From a bacterium SCSIO 12696 (GTDB lineage: Bacteria; Pseudomonadota; Gammaproteobacteria; Pseudomonadales; Porticoccaceae), in NCBI GenBank assembly GCA_024397955.1, contig CP073744.1:1860001-1924000 (forward strand): 64,000 bases of DNA. Reading direction: 5' to 3'. A program made the position numbers and the translations under genes. The notes beneath the pieces were generated by a model. The model made no database searches. It was not told the origin of the DNA and was given only the letters and a program-made list of their open reading frames with translations. Shown piece after piece: positions 17,201 through 26,887 of the stretch (position 1 is its first letter; every line of letters starts with the position of its first letter).

Positions 17201-17803
17201 ATGACACTGCAATTCAAAGAGGCAGCCTTCACCCAAAGCGCCCCTACACTGGCTCAATGCCCCCCCGATAAGGGTAGTGAAGTCGCCTTTGCCGGCCGCT
17301 CCAACGCAGGCAAATCCAGCGCACTAAACACATTAACAGATAACCACAAACTGGCCCGTACCAGCAAAACCCCGGGGCGTACCCAGTTAATCAACTTTTT
17401 CCAGCTCAGCGACCATCAGCGACTGGTAGACCTGCCCGGTTACGGCTTCGCCAAAGTGCCCAAAGCTATGAAGGAACGCTGGGATCGCAACCTGGCGGAA
17501 TACTTACAGGAGCGCCAGTCCCTGCGTGGACTGGTGTTGCTGATGGACATTCGCCACCCCTTGCAACCCTACGACCTGCAAATGGTGAAGTGGGCCGCCG
17601 ACGCCAATATGGCCACCCACATCCTGCTCACCAAGGCCGATAAGCTCAAGCGGGGGCCAGGGCAAAATACCCTGCAAAAAGTTCGCAAGGAATTAAAACA
17701 GCTGGGGCTGGACAGTAATATCAGTGTGCAGACTTTCTCGGCGCCGAAAAGAGAAGGCCTGAAGGAATTGGAGAAAGTGTTGCGGGGGTGGTTAACGGAT
17801 TAG
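17201..17803 (+). CDS. engB: Ribosome-biogenesis GTPase EngB/YihA
   Basis: A 200-residue GTPase needed for assembly of the 50S ribosomal subunit. G1 is GRSNAGKSS (residues 32-40), the G2 region is [15 protein letters not shown]3 is [11 protein letters not shown]4 is LTKADKL and G5 is FSAPKREG. The length is normal. It is transcribed divergently from cytochrome c4 across about 157 bp that must hold both promoters. No unusual features. Confidence 0.95.
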   Translation: MTLQFKEAAFTQSAPTLAQCPPDKGSEVAFAGRSNAGKSSALNTLTDNHKLARTSKTPGRTQLINFFQLSDHQRLVDLPGYGFAKVPKAMKERWDRNLAEYLQERQSLRGLVLLMDIRHPLQPYDLQMVKWAADANMATHILLTKADKLKRGPGQNTLQKVRKELKQLGLDSNISVQTFSAPKREGLKELEKVLRGWLTD

Positions 17804-17805
17804 CT

Positions 17806-18064
17806 TCGAGTTGCGGGCTACGGGCGGCGAGCTGCCCGAGCGAGGTTGTCATCCTGAGCGTAATCATACTACTGCGTAAACCACAGCTAACGTCATTCCC
17901 GCGCAGGCGGGAATCCATCGACGACATTATCTCAAAGCTTTAGCGCTATACCCAAAATGGATCCCCGCCTACGCGGGGATGACACTACTTTTCTACGCCG
18001 TTCGTTACACTAAGGGTGCAGACTTGCTCGATCTGCTCGCAGCAAGCAGCCCGAAGCCCGCAGC
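17806..18064. repeat. Nested inverted repeats of the GTCATTCCCGCG family
   Basis: The 265-bp gap between engB and the TRAP gene consists of repeats. Two palindromic units, 17892-17918 and 17957-17983, are inverted copies of each other (about 24 of 27 positions) separated by 38 bp, so the pair can fold into one long hairpin. An outer, looser inverted pair is formed by 17808-17835 (GCGGGCTACGGGCGGCGAGC) and 18040-18064 (AGCAGCCCGAAGCCCGCAGC). The left arm resembles sequence 3' of recG. The unit sits between convergent genes, where it could end both transcripts. No gene is seen. Confidence 0.8.
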
Positions 18065-18068
18065 GGTC

Positions 18069-19172
18069 TTACTTATCCAAATCCCTAACCCGATAGTATT
18101 CCTGCTCAGTCAGCTTGTGATATTTACGGACTTGAGTGCGGTAGTCGTTAATGGATTTGTAAACCTTGGCAAATGCTGGGTCAGCGGCGGCTTGTTCCTG
18201 CAACACGTCTTTGCTGATGCGATACAACTCTCGCAATACATCGTCCGGAAATGGGCGCACTTCCACACCGTGTTCGTTGATCAGCTTATCCAACGCACCA
18301 GCATTAGTGGCGGTATAGCTGTCCAGCATATCGGTACTGGCGGCGCGGGCGGCCACTTCCACAATGGCTTGTAAATCCGCCGGCAAGGTTTCCAGCTTTT
18401 CTTTGTTGATGATAATTTCCAGCGCCGGACCAGGTTCCTGCCAGCCAGGGTAATAATAGTATTCGGCCACCTGATGAAAGCTAAAAGCCAGATCATTGGC
18501 GGGGCCAACCCATTCGGTGGCATCGATAACGCCGGTCTGCATGGAGGTAAACAATTCGCCACCGGGGATATTGACCGCCTCGGCACCGGCGCGTTTGATC
18601 ACTTCGCCACCCAAACCGGGCATACGAATTTTCAAACCCTTGAGGTCTGCCAGACTATTAATTTCCCGGTTGTACCAGCCACCCATTTGAACACCGGTAT
18701 TACCGCCCGCGTAGGGCACCAAATTAAAGGGCTCGTACAACTCCCGCCACAGCTCCAGGCCACCGCCGTAGTGCAGCCAGCCGTTCAATTCCTGAGCGTT
18801 GAGGCCAAATGGGTAGGCTGCAAACAATACCGTCGCAGGGATTTTGCCCTTCCAGTAATAGGCGGCACCGTGGCCCATTTCGGCGGTGCCGCTGGACACC
18901 GCATCAAACACTTCCAGCGCAGGCACCAGCTGGCCGGCACCGTAGACTTTGATTTTCAGGCGGCCATTGGACATGTCGTCCACCATCTCGGCAAACCTCT
19001 CCGGTGCTGTGCCCAGGCCGGGGAAATTCTTTGGCCAGGTGGTGACCATTTTCCATTTGTACACTTTCTGAGGTGCCGTGTTGGCGGCACCCTCAGAGCC
19101 GTTATCACTGCCGCCACAGCCCGTCAGTAAAATTGCCAGGGCAAACGCGGGAAGCATTTTGGTGAGTTGCAT
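18069..19172 (-). CDS. Orphan TRAP transporter solute-binding protein (DctP/TakP-like)
   Basis: A 367-residue binding protein with lipobox LLTGC at residues 15-19, so it is probably a lipoprotein. The mature protein matches the TRAP DctP family (KWKMVTTWPKNFPGLGTAPERFAEMV, SLADLKGLKIRMPGLGGEV, and TGVIDATEWVGPANDLAFSFHQVA followed by YYYYPGWQEPG). The last two segments are typical of the TakP branch, known for alpha-keto acids. TRAP systems need DctQ and DctM membrane proteins, and neither is encoded in this window. It is either an orphan that shares a remote permease or a split system. The closest neighbour, DUF302, is 60 bp upstream on the same strand. Confidence 0.9.
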   Translation of the reverse strand: MQLTKMLPAFALAILLTGCGGSDNGSEGAANTAPQKVYKWKMVTTWPKNFPGLGTAPERFAEMVDDMSNGRLKIKVYGAGQLVPALEVFDAVSSGTAEMGHGAAYYWKGKIPATVLFAAYPFGLNAQELNGWLHYGGGLELWRELYEPFNLVPYAGGNTGVQMGGWYNREINSLADLKGLKIRMPGLGGEVIKRAGAEAVNIPGGELFTSMQTGVIDATEWVGPANDLAFSFHQVAEYYYYPGWQEPGPALEIIINKEKLETLPADLQAIVEVAARAASTDMLDSYTATNAGALDKLINEHGVEVRPFPDDVLRELYRISKDVLQEQAAADPAFAKVYKSINDYRTQVRKYHKLTEQEYYRVRDLDK

Positions 19173-19232
19173 GATGGTTCCTTGCAGAGTAGTAAAATTT
19201 GCCGCAAAGCCTGCAACTCAGTTGGCGCGGTG

Positions 19233-19628
19233 TCAAGGCAAGGCAGCGGCGGCCGCTGTCAGACCCGCCAAGGCGCCTTGTATTTTCTTCACCACTTCAG
19301 AAGCTTGCGCCAGTTGGTGCTTTTCCAACAGCTGCGCCGGATCATCGTAGGACAGCAGCACCTCACCAGTATCGTTCTGGTGAATCAATACCTTTTGGGG
19401 TAAGTCCAGAGCCGCCATCTGATCCGCTTTCATCAAGGGTGTGCCAAGGGCGGGGTTGCCGAAAATAAACAGCTCTGTGGGATTCAAGCTTTCGCCAACC
19501 GATGCGGCCCCGGCGCTGTGATTGACCCGGGCAAAGGTTTTTAAGCCCTTTTGGTCGAGGATATTCTGAAAGCGCTCGGCGGTTTCACTGTGGGAATTTT
19601 GGCTTTTTACACTGAGAATACGGGTCAT
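19233..19628 (-). CDS. DUF302 domain protein
   Basis: A 131-residue protein spanning one DUF302 domain: ETAERFQNILDQKGLKTFARVNHSAGA, LNPTELFIFGNPALGTPLM, ALDLPQKVLIHQND and VLLSYDDPAQL. The family has a compact alpha/beta fold and no proven reaction. No signal peptide is seen, so it is probably cytoplasmic. ATG at 19628 has AAGG 8 bases upstream and is chosen over an earlier start at 19658. It is co-directional with uvrD upstream and the TRAP binding-protein gene downstream. Confidence 0.85.
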   Translation of the reverse strand: MTRILSVKSQNSHSETAERFQNILDQKGLKTFARVNHSAGAASVGESLNPTELFIFGNPALGTPLMKADQMAALDLPQKVLIHQNDTGEVLLSYDDPAQLLEKHQLAQASEVVKKIQGALAGLTAAAAALP

Positions 19629-19694
19629 GTCTGTGCCTTGTCTGGTTAGAAGACACAATGACCCATTTACAGCATCTTGGTTCCAGCTTTAAGG

Positions 19695-21875
19695 CTAGAG
19701 GCCTTCCAAATTAGCGTAGGCCAATACCAACCACTTATTGCCTTCCGTCTCAAAATTCACCTGCACACGAGCGTGGCTGCCGCTGCCTTCAAAATTCAGC
19801 ACAGTGCCTTCGCCAAAAATTTTGTGCTGCACCCGCTGCCCCAAACTGAGGCCGGTATCGGCGCCACTGTCGGAAAAGCGCGAGGTACCTGCCGATTTGG
19901 CGTAACTGGTGGGGCGGCGCACCTGGCTGCTGAGACGCACCTCTTCCAGATACTCGCTGGGAATATCGCGCACAAAGCGGGATACGGAGTTAAAACTCTC
20001 GCTGCCGTACAGTTGGCGGCTCTCGGCAAAGGTCAGATACAGCTTTTCCATAGCGCGGGTAATGCCCACATAAGCCAGACGACGCTCTTCATCCAACCGC
20101 CCCGGCTCTTCGATACTCATGCGGTGAGGGAACAGGTTTTCTTCCATGCCCGCCAAAAATACCAAGGGAAACTCCAGCCCTTTGGCAGAGTGCAGAGTCA
20201 TCATCTGCACCGCCGACTGGCCATCATCGGCCTGGCGCTCACCGGCATCCAAGGCGGCTTCATCGAGGAACTGCCCCAAAGCCGAACCTTCAGGGTCTTG
20301 CGGGCGGAAGCCCTTGCAAGCGCTGATCAATTCTTTGAGGTTATCCACCCGAGCTTGGCCGCGCTCGCCTTTCTCTTTGCCGTGGTATTCCACCAAGCCA
20401 CTTTGAGCGAGGATATGGTCCGCCACTTCGTGCAGGGGCAATTCTTCGCTGTCAACATCCAGCTGATCGATCAGCGTCAAAAAGCCCGCCACTGCATTGC
20501 CCGCACGGGCGGTGAGTTGGCGCTCTGCCACCGCCTTTTGCGCGGTGCGCCACAACGACTGACCGCTGGCGCGGGCAGCATCTCGCAACGCCTGTACAGT
20601 TTTGTCGCCAATGGCTCTGGGGGGCACATTCACCACCCGCTCAAAAGCCGCATCGTCGTGGCGGTTAAGCAACAAGCGCAAATAGGCCAGTGCGTTGCGA
20701 ATTTCCAGGCGCTCGTAGAACTTCTGGCCGCCGTAAATACGGTAGGGAATACCCGCTCGCAACAGCGCTTCTTCCAGCACCCGTGACTGGGCGTTGGAGC
20801 GGTACAGAATCGCCGCATCGCTGTGGCTGTTGCCGTCTTTTACCCAACCCTGAATGCGATCGCCAATAAAGCGCGCCTCGTCGTGTTCGTTAAAACCCGC
20901 GTACAGCGAGATTAACTCGCCATCGGCGCCGTCGGTCCACAGGTTTTTACCCAATCGCTCGCTGTTGCGTGCAATCACTGCATTGGCAGCGTTGAGGATA
21001 TTGCCGGTAGAGCGATAGTTTTGCTCCAGTTTAACGGTGACCGCGCCATCAAAATCTCGATTGAAGTTGCGGATATTTTCTACCCGCGCACCGCGCCAAC
21101 CGTAAATGGATTGGTCGTCGTCACCCACCGCCGTGACGCTGGCACACTGGTCTTTACCGGCGCCAGCCAACAGCCGCAGCCAGGCGTATTGAATGGCGTT
21201 GGTGTCCTGAAATTCATCCACCAGCATATGACGGAAGCGGTTCTGATAGTGCTGCAGCAGTTCCGGATGGTTAAGCCACAGCTCGTGGGCACGCAGCAGC
21301 AGCTCACCAAAATCCACCATGCCACCGCGCTGGCAGGCCTCTTCGTAGGCGGTGTAAATTTTTACCAGAGTGGTGGTGTGGGGGTCGCCAGTTTGCTGAA
21401 TATGATGGGGGCGCAAACCCTCGTCTTTTTGGCTGTTGATAAACCACTGGCTTTGGCGAGCCGGCCAGCGGCTGTCGTCCAACCCCAGTGCCGCACTTAC
21501 CCGCTTGACTACCCGCTGCTGGTCGTCGGAGTCAAGAATCTGAAAATTCTCCGGCAGGTTGGCTTCGCGCCAATGGGTTTTTAACAAACGGTGAGCCAAG
21601 CCGTGAAAGGTGCCCACCCACATACCGCGGGGGGGCATGGGCAACAGGGCATCGATGCGCTCGCGCATCTCCCGTGCCGCTTTGTTGGTAAAGGTCACCG
21701 CCAGAATTTCGTAGGGAGAGACATGCTCCACCTGAATTAGCCAGGCGATGCGGTGCACCAGCACCCGGGTTTTTCCAGAGCCCGCGCCCGCCAATACCAA
21801 CAGGTTTTTATCACTGCTGGAAACCGCGTCCCGCTGGGCCGTATTGAGATCGTCGAGTATTGAGGTAACATCCAT
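19695..21875 (-). CDS. uvrD: DNA helicase II UvrD
   Basis: A 726-residue superfamily 1 helicase acting in nucleotide-excision and mismatch repair. Visible motifs are the Q motif LNTAQRDAV, Walker A LAGAGSGKTRVL, Ia TFTNKAAREMRERI, II DEFQDTN, III VGDDDQSIYGWRGA, IV EQNYRSTGNIL, V TLHSAKGLEFPLVFL and VI RRLAYVGITRAMEKL. The C-terminal Tudor-like tail LGQRVQHKIFGEGTVLNFEG is present. The length matches E. coli UvrD. ATG at 21875 is chosen; a GTG six codons earlier is possible. A small exported protein gene starts divergently at 21918. Confidence 0.96.
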   Translation of the reverse strand: MDVTSILDDLNTAQRDAVSSSDKNLLVLAGAGSGKTRVLVHRIAWLIQVEHVSPYEILAVTFTNKAAREMRERIDALLPMPPRGMWVGTFHGLAHRLLKTHWREANLPENFQILDSDDQQRVVKRVSAALGLDDSRWPARQSQWFINSQKDEGLRPHHIQQTGDPHTTTLVKIYTAYEEACQRGGMVDFGELLLRAHELWLNHPELLQHYQNRFRHMLVDEFQDTNAIQYAWLRLLAGAGKDQCASVTAVGDDDQSIYGWRGARVENIRNFNRDFDGAVTVKLEQNYRSTGNILNAANAVIARNSERLGKNLWTDGADGELISLYAGFNEHDEARFIGDRIQGWVKDGNSHSDAAILYRSNAQSRVLEEALLRAGIPYRIYGGQKFYERLEIRNALAYLRLLLNRHDDAAFERVVNVPPRAIGDKTVQALRDAARASGQSLWRTAQKAVAERQLTARAGNAVAGFLTLIDQLDVDSEELPLHEVADHILAQSGLVEYHGKEKGERGQARVDNLKELISACKGFRPQDPEGSALGQFLDEAALDAGERQADDGQSAVQMMTLHSAKGLEFPLVFLAGMEENLFPHRMSIEEPGRLDEERRLAYVGITRAMEKLYLTFAESRQLYGSESFNSVSRFVRDIPSEYLEEVRLSSQVRRPTSYAKSAGTSRFSDSGADTGLSLGQRVQHKIFGEGTVLNFEGSGSHARVQVNFETEGNKWLVLAYANLEGL

Positions 21876-21917
21876 GGGCACGGATTCTAGCACCGAACAA
21901 AACTGGATTTATATACA

Positions 21918-22466
21918 GTGAAGCAACTGATTATTCTTTTTACTGTTTTCCTGACCTGCAATATCACCACGGCTGACGACAGTTCATCGCCACTGCGAGA
22001 AAACGCCCACCGCTATGTGGAAAGCCTGAGCGTGGATTTCGAGCTGCAGCGCAGCTTCTACACGGAAGAAACGGTGTTTGAGGATATTACCTCCGAGTCC
22101 TTTGGCCCTCGCTGGCAGTTTACCGGCCCTGATGCAATTATGGATTTTTGGCAACGCTCCTATCGGGACTACGGTGTGCTTGAGGTCAAGCCGGAAATCC
22201 ACGACGTTATCGTGCAACCGCCCTTTGCCATTGTCACTTACAGCGCCCACGTTACCGCTTGTGGCATTGCCATCGGCCACCCGAACAAAGTGTTTACCAA
22301 CCCCATTAAGCTGGTGACCGCACTCAGGTTTAAAGACAATAAAGTGGTGCGTCACACAGACTATGGGGCCTACGACAAAGCCAATCGTCGACTGGAGCAA
22401 ATGAACAACAAGCTGGCCAACCAACCCGCTGACTCCCGCTGCGACAAATACACAGATTCCAAATAG
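21918..22466 (+). CDS. Exported NTF2/SnoaL-like domain protein
   Basis: A 182-residue protein with a signal peptide (QLIILFTVFLTCNITTAD) and a body with the NTF2-like cone fold pattern: an N-terminal helix ENAHRYVESLSVDFELQRSFYTEETVFEDI, then FTGPDAIMDFWQRSY and antiparallel strands ending VVRHTDYGAYD. The family includes isomerases, cyclases and non-enzymatic binding proteins, so no function is assigned. It may be the first gene of a short plus-strand unit with hexR, 50 bp downstream. Confidence 0.72.
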   Translation: MKQLIILFTVFLTCNITTADDSSSPLRENAHRYVESLSVDFELQRSFYTEETVFEDITSESFGPRWQFTGPDAIMDFWQRSYRDYGVLEVKPEIHDVIVQPPFAIVTYSAHVTACGIAIGHPNKVFTNPIKLVTALRFKDNKVVRHTDYGAYDKANRRLEQMNNKLANQPADSRCDKYTDSK

Positions 22467-22516
22467 CGCGTAAAAAACCTACACTAAAGCACCCATCAAG
22501 GTATCGGATACCTGCT

Positions 22517-23371
22517 GTGAAACCCGCCACCCTCACTCACACCATTAGCAACGCCCTGGATACCATGCGCCGCTCCGAGCGCAAGGTGGCAGCGTACGTT
22601 CTCGGCCACCCAGCGGAAGTGATTGGCCTGCGTATTGTGGACTTGGCTTTGCGGGCTCAGGTGAGCGAGCCCACCGTGGTGCGTTTCTGTCGGGCGGTGG
22701 GATGCAAAGGCTTTCAGGAATTTAAGCTGGCTCTGGCGCAACAACTGGCGGCCAGCCCCAGCTATGGGCAGATCGCGGTGACCGAAGGGGATTCGGTGCA
22801 CCAATACACGCACAAGGTATTCGACTCCACGGTGGATACCCTGCTGCAAGTGCGCGACAGCGTCGACCCGGAACAGCTTGACCACGCCACTCAGGTACTG
22901 ACCCAAGCCAAACGGGTGGAGTTTTACGGCTTTGGCGCATCCGCCTCTGTTGCTGCTGACGCCCAGCACCGTTTTTTCCGTTTACAAATTCCCTCGGCCA
23001 CCTACTCCGATCCGCACTTGCAAAATATGTCGGCCACCTCCCTGGAGCCAGGCAGTGTAGTAGTGGCGATCTCCCAATCCGGCCGCACTCGCGCCCTGCT
23101 CAATTCCATGGAGCTGTCGCGCAATCGCGGCGTGGAAGTGATTGGCCTGGCACCCAGTGGCACACCGGTACTGCAAGCCGCCTCTATCCAGTTGCCTATT
23201 GATGTGGAAGAAGATATTCAGCTGTACACACCACTGTCATCCCGTATCGCACATCTGGTGGTAATCGACGTACTGGCCATCGGCGTTGCTCGTCAGAAAG
23301 GTCAGCAATTGCAAAGCCATTTGCAAGATTTGCAGGAAGGTTTGAAAGTTTTGCGGGTTCCCGACGCCTGA
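22517..23371 (+). CDS. hexR: RpiR/HexR-family transcriptional regulator
   Basis: A 284-residue regulator with an N-terminal RpiR HTH (MRRSERKVAAYVLGHPAEVIGL, VSEPTVVRFCRAVGCKGFQEFK) and a SIS sugar-phosphate-binding domain about 125-260 (VEFYGFGASASVAADAQHRFF, VVVAISQSGRTRALL, VIGLAPSGTPVLQAAS). Similarity is strongest to HexR, the repressor of glucose/Entner-Doudoroff genes that responds to KDPG. None of the usual target genes (zwf, pgl, edd, eda) is nearby. The start is GTG at 22517, chosen from the expected N-terminus; the Shine-Dalgarno sequence is weak. Confidence 0.88.
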   Translation: MKPATLTHTISNALDTMRRSERKVAAYVLGHPAEVIGLRIVDLALRAQVSEPTVVRFCRAVGCKGFQEFKLALAQQLAASPSYGQIAVTEGDSVHQYTHKVFDSTVDTLLQVRDSVDPEQLDHATQVLTQAKRVEFYGFGASASVAADAQHRFFRLQIPSATYSDPHLQNMSATSLEPGSVVVAISQSGRTRALLNSMELSRNRGVEVIGLAPSGTPVLQAASIQLPIDVEEDIQLYTPLSSRIAHLVVIDVLAIGVARQKGQQLQSHLQDLQEGLKVLRVPDA

Positions 23372-23520
23372 AGTCTCAGCTCCGCAACCCGGAGCCAAAG
23401 ACACTTTTTTGTAAAGTTATGCGAATTCTCCACCTCGGCATGGAGGGGTTGGGTAGTGTCGAGCGTTTATATGTAATGTCTCTTTATTTTTAAAACAACA
23501 ATCCTGGGAGAGGTAACTTC

Positions 23521-26500
23521 ATGGCTTGGAAATCACTTTTGGCGTCGGCGCTGGCGCTGGGCACCCTGTGTGCACAGGCGGCTGACAGCGAATGGCTGCG
23601 CAACCCAGCGGTATCACCAGATGGTAGCAAAGTAGCATTTAGCCACCACGGCGATATTTACGTGGTCAACAGCCAAGGCGGCACCGCCGTTGCTCTGACC
23701 AATCACAACGCCTACGACAGCTACCCGGTATGGTCACGGGACGGCAAACAACTGGCCTTTGCCTCCGACCGCTACGGCAACTTCGATATCTTTGTAATGC
23801 CCGCCAGTGGCGGTCAAGCCAAACGGCTGACGTTCCACTCCTCCCCCGACATTCCCAGCGATTTCAGCGCCGACGGCAACAGCGTGGTATTCACCTCACT
23901 GCGCATGGACTCCGCGCAAAACACCCAATTCCCCAGCAGCCGACTGGAAGAAACCTACAGCGTTAACTTGGCTGGCGGCACTCCGAAACAAATCACTACC
24001 ATCGTCGCGGAAAAAGCCCGTTATAACCGCGCTGGCAACAAATTCCTCTATCAGGACAAAAAAGGCTACGAAGATCAATTCCGCAAACACCATCGCTCCT
24101 CGGTAACCCGCGATATCTGGCTGTACGACACACAAACCGGCAAACACAGCCAGCAAACCCGCTGGTTAGGGGAAGATCGCAACCCGATTTGGACGGATAA
24201 CGACCAAAGCTTTTACTTCACCAGTGAACGCAGCGGCACTATGAATGTGTGGCGGCAGAGCTTGAATGGCGACGATGCCACTCAGGTTACCGACCACAAA
24301 CACCATCCAGTGCGCTTCCTGTCAGCGGATAACAACGGCAATTTGGTGTACGGCTACCATGGTTCCATTTATCGTCTGACCAATGGTGTCGAACCTGAAA
24401 AGCTGGCCATAACTATCAACCGCGACAACCAGGTGAACCCGATTCAGCGAGCGGTGATTGGCACCGGAGCCACTGAGTTTGCGGTTTCTCCCAACGGCAA
24501 AGAGGTGGCGGTTGTGGTGCGCGGTGATGTGTACGTAACCTCCACGGAATACCCCACTACTCGTCGTATTACCAACACTCCAGAACAGGAACGCTCGGTA
24601 TCGTTCTCCCCGGATGGCCGCAGCCTGATGTACGCGGGTGAGCGCAATAACAGCTGGAACTTGTACCAGAGCTCTCTGGCAAACAAAGACCAGAAGTATT
24701 TTTACAACGCCCTCAAAGTCAACGAAACAACGCTACTGGCCGATAAAGAAGAGACCTTTCAACCAGCCTACTCTCCCAATGGCAAAGAGGTTGCCTATCT
24801 ATCAAACCGCGACACCTTAAAAGTACTCAATCTGGCCAGCGGCAAAAGCCGGACTGTGCTGGCGGAGAAGTACAACTACTCATATAGCGACGGCGACATT
24901 ACCTTTGCCTGGTCACCAGACAGCCGCTGGATTGCCGCCAGTTACATCGATGGCCGTTGGATACCGGAAATTGGACTGATCGACGCCTCCGGTAAAAAAG
25001 ACCCGATTAACCTGACCCTGTCTGGCTACGCCGACTTTGTTCCTCACTGGGCAATGGACGGCAACGCCATTACCTGGCTCACTGCCAAGCACGGGCGCCG
25101 TAATCACGGCAGTTGGGGCTCGGAGCTGGATGTGTACGGCATCTTTTTAAACCAGAACACCTGGGACAAGTTCAAACTCAATAAGGAAGAGTACGCCCTC
25201 AAACAAGAGGCAGAAAAAGACAGTAAAAAAGACGACAACAAGAAAGACAGCAAAAAAGGTAAGGGTGACAAAGATAAGAAGCCGAAGGTTAAAGCCATCG
25301 ATATCGATCTGGCCAATATCGAAGATCGCCGTGCCCGCCTGACACTGCATGCCGCAGAAATGGGCGATGGCCTGCTCAGCAAAGACGGCCGCAAGCTCTA
25401 CTACCTGGCCAAATTTGAGAAAGGCTTTGACCTCTGGGTGCGTGACTTCGACGAGAACAGCACCAAGCCTTTGAGGAAACTGGGCGCCAACGAAGCCAGT
25501 ATGCAAATGACCAAAGATGGCAAAAGCCTGTTTGTGATGGCCGATGGCAATATCCGCAAAATCACTCTTGGCAATGGCAGCGCCAAGCCAGTGGCTTACG
25601 GTGCCGAGTTTGAACTGGATGCCGCTGGTGAACGCGCCTATATGTTCGAGCATGCCTGGCGCCAGGCGCGGGACAAGTTTTACCTGAAAAACCTGCACGG
25701 TGTGGACTGGGACTTCTATAAACAGGAATACCTGCCCAAGCTGGACGGGATTAACAACAACCGGGATTTCGCCGACATTCTCAGCGAGCTGCTGGGCGAG
25801 CTCAATGCCTCTCACACTGGTGGCCGCTATCGGCCCAAGCCCAATGGCCAGGGTGACCAAACCGCTGCCCTGGGCATTATCCCTGATTACCAATACCAGG
25901 GAGATGGCATTAAAATAGCCGAAATTATTGACAAAAGCCCACTGCTCACCAAAGACAACAACGTCGAAGTAGGCATGATTATCAACGCCATCGATGGCCA
26001 GCCGATCAACGCCAACAGCAACTACTACGCCCTGCTGAACCATAAGGTGGGCAAAAAAGTGCTGCTCACCGTGACCAACCCAAAAGCGGGCAAAAAAGAG
26101 CCGAAATCCTTCGAACAAGCGGTAAAAACCCTGCCTTTTAGAGCGGAATTGGCGCTTCGCTACCAGCGCTGGGTGAAAAACCGCCGCGACCTGGTGGAAA
26201 AGCTGTCCAAGGGCAAACTGGGTTACGTACACGTGAAAGGCATGAATACGCCATCGTTCCAGGAAACCTACTCCGAGGTACTGGGCCGTAACGTCAACAA
26301 AGACGCACTGATTGTCGATACTCGTTTTAACGGAGGCGGTTGGTTGCACGACGACCTCAACACCCTGCTTTCCGGCAAGCGTTACTACACCTTCCTGCCC
26401 CGAGGGCGCAATATCGGTGCTGAGCCCATCGCCAAATGGTTCAAACCCTCCGCGGTAGTGGCTGGCGAAGGCAACTACTCCGATGCCTACCTGTTCCCGC

Positions 26501-26760
26501 ACAGCTACAAGCAGCTGGGCATTGGCCCAGTTATCGGTATGCCGGTACCCGCCACTGGCACCGCAGTGTGGTGGGAAACTATGGTCAGCGGCGACATCAT
26601 CTTCGGCATTCCACAGGTGGGCATGTTGGACGAAGATGGCAACTTGCAGGAAAACCGCGATCTGGTGCCCGATCACCTGATCAACAACGACCCCAACGCC
26701 ATCGCCAATGGCCGCGACCCGCAAATTGAAAAGGCGGTGAAGGTACTACTAAAAAAATAA
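23521..26760 (+). CDS. Exported tricorn-like S41 protease
   Basis: A 1079-residue protein with a signal peptide (about 1-20), an N-terminal TolB/tricorn-type beta-propeller (repeated [45 protein letters not shown]), a Lys/Asp-rich linker about 551-592, a second propeller part, a helical core domain, a PDZ domain about 775-860, and a C-terminal S41 peptidase. Probable catalytic residues are His765 (LNASHTGG) and Ser987 (GEGNYSDA), plus the C-terminal Glu/Asp segment [11 protein letters not shown]. Tricorn-family enzymes trim peptides; the signal peptide places this one in the periplasm. Its Shine-Dalgarno sequence is GGGAGAGG. It stands alone, followed by a strong terminator. Confidence 0.93.
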   Translation: MAWKSLLASALALGTLCAQAADSEWLRNPAVSPDGSKVAFSHHGDIYVVNSQGGTAVALTNHNAYDSYPVWSRDGKQLAFASDRYGNFDIFVMPASGGQAKRLTFHSSPDIPSDFSADGNSVVFTSLRMDSAQNTQFPSSRLEETYSVNLAGGTPKQITTIVAEKARYNRAGNKFLYQDKKGYEDQFRKHHRSSVTRDIWLYDTQTGKHSQQTRWLGEDRNPIWTDNDQSFYFTSERSGTMNVWRQSLNGDDATQVTDHKHHPVRFLSADNNGNLVYGYHGSIYRLTNGVEPEKLAITINRDNQVNPIQRAVIGTGATEFAVSPNGKEVAVVVRGDVYVTSTEYPTTRRITNTPEQERSVSFSPDGRSLMYAGERNNSWNLYQSSLANKDQKYFYNALKVNETTLLADKEETFQPAYSPNGKEVAYLSNRDTLKVLNLASGKSRTVLAEKYNYSYSDGDITFAWSPDSRWIAASYIDGRWIPEIGLIDASGKKDPINLTLSGYADFVPHWAMDGNAITWLTAKHGRRNHGSWGSELDVYGIFLNQNTWDKFKLNKEEYALKQEAEKDSKKDDNKKDSKKGKGDKDKKPKVKAIDIDLANIEDRRARLTLHAAEMGDGLLSKDGRKLYYLAKFEKGFDLWVRDFDENSTKPLRKLGANEASMQMTKDGKSLFVMADGNIRKITLGNGSAKPVAYGAEFELDAAGERAYMFEHAWRQARDKFYLKNLHGVDWDFYKQEYLPKLDGINNNRDFADILSELLGELNASHTGGRYRPKPNGQGDQTAALGIIPDYQYQGDGIKIAEIIDKSPLLTKDNNVEVGMIINAIDGQPINANSNYYALLNHKVGKKVLLTVTNPKAGKKEPKSFEQAVKTLPFRAELALRYQRWVKNRRDLVEKLSKGKLGYVHVKGMNTPSFQETYSEVLGRNVNKDALIVDTRFNGGGWLHDDLNTLLSGKRYYTFLPRGRNIGAEPIAKWFKPSAVVAGEGNYSDAYLFPHSYKQLGIGPVIGMPVPATGTAVWWETMVSGDIIFGIPQVGMLDEDGNLQENRDLVPDHLINNDPNAIANGRDPQIEKAVKVLLKK

Positions 26761-26790
26761 CAACCTCACTCTTGCGATGAGGTTACTGGA

Positions 26791-26818
26791 AAGCCCGCAT
26801 TCACTGCGGGCTTTTTTA
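26791..26818 (+). terminator. Rho-independent terminator of the tricorn-like gene
   Basis: A 9-bp stem (AAGCCCGCA 26791-26799; TGCGGGCTT 26805-26813) with a 5-base loop is followed by a T-run to 26817. It lies 30 bp past the stop codon and 70 bp before hemL. Confidence 0.92.
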
Positions 26819-26887
26819 TGGCCATGGCCTTTACGCCATCAAGTTGCGATAATCCTTGCCTTTCCACCATTAGCCAGAAGGATTGTC

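Noticed and set aside
17892..17983. CRISPR-like repeat-spacer pattern
   Set aside because: The two units are inverted, not direct, repeats, number only two, and belong to a dispersed palindrome family.
19677..20786. 369-codon open frame antisense to uvrD
   Set aside because: The sense frame contains all SF1 helicase motifs through this region; the antisense frame has none.
22517..23371. HexR-controlled sugar operon at this locus
   Set aside because: No Entner-Doudoroff or glucose-6-phosphate genes are adjacent; only the regulator itself is present.
23379..23410. Terminator hairpin after hexR (GCTCC / GGAGC)
   Set aside because: The stem is only 5 bp and the T-run starts about 10 bases later, so it does not meet the usual form.
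25147..26724. 525-codon open frame antisense to the tricorn-like protease
   Set aside because: It is a shadow of the sense gene: the sense strand encodes a full, motif-rich protein, while the antisense translation has no domains and no ribosome-binding site.
26777..26887. N-terminal extension of HemL from an upstream ATG
   Set aside because: The extension would run through a strong terminator hairpin and has no homology; ATG at 26888 has AAGGA in place.
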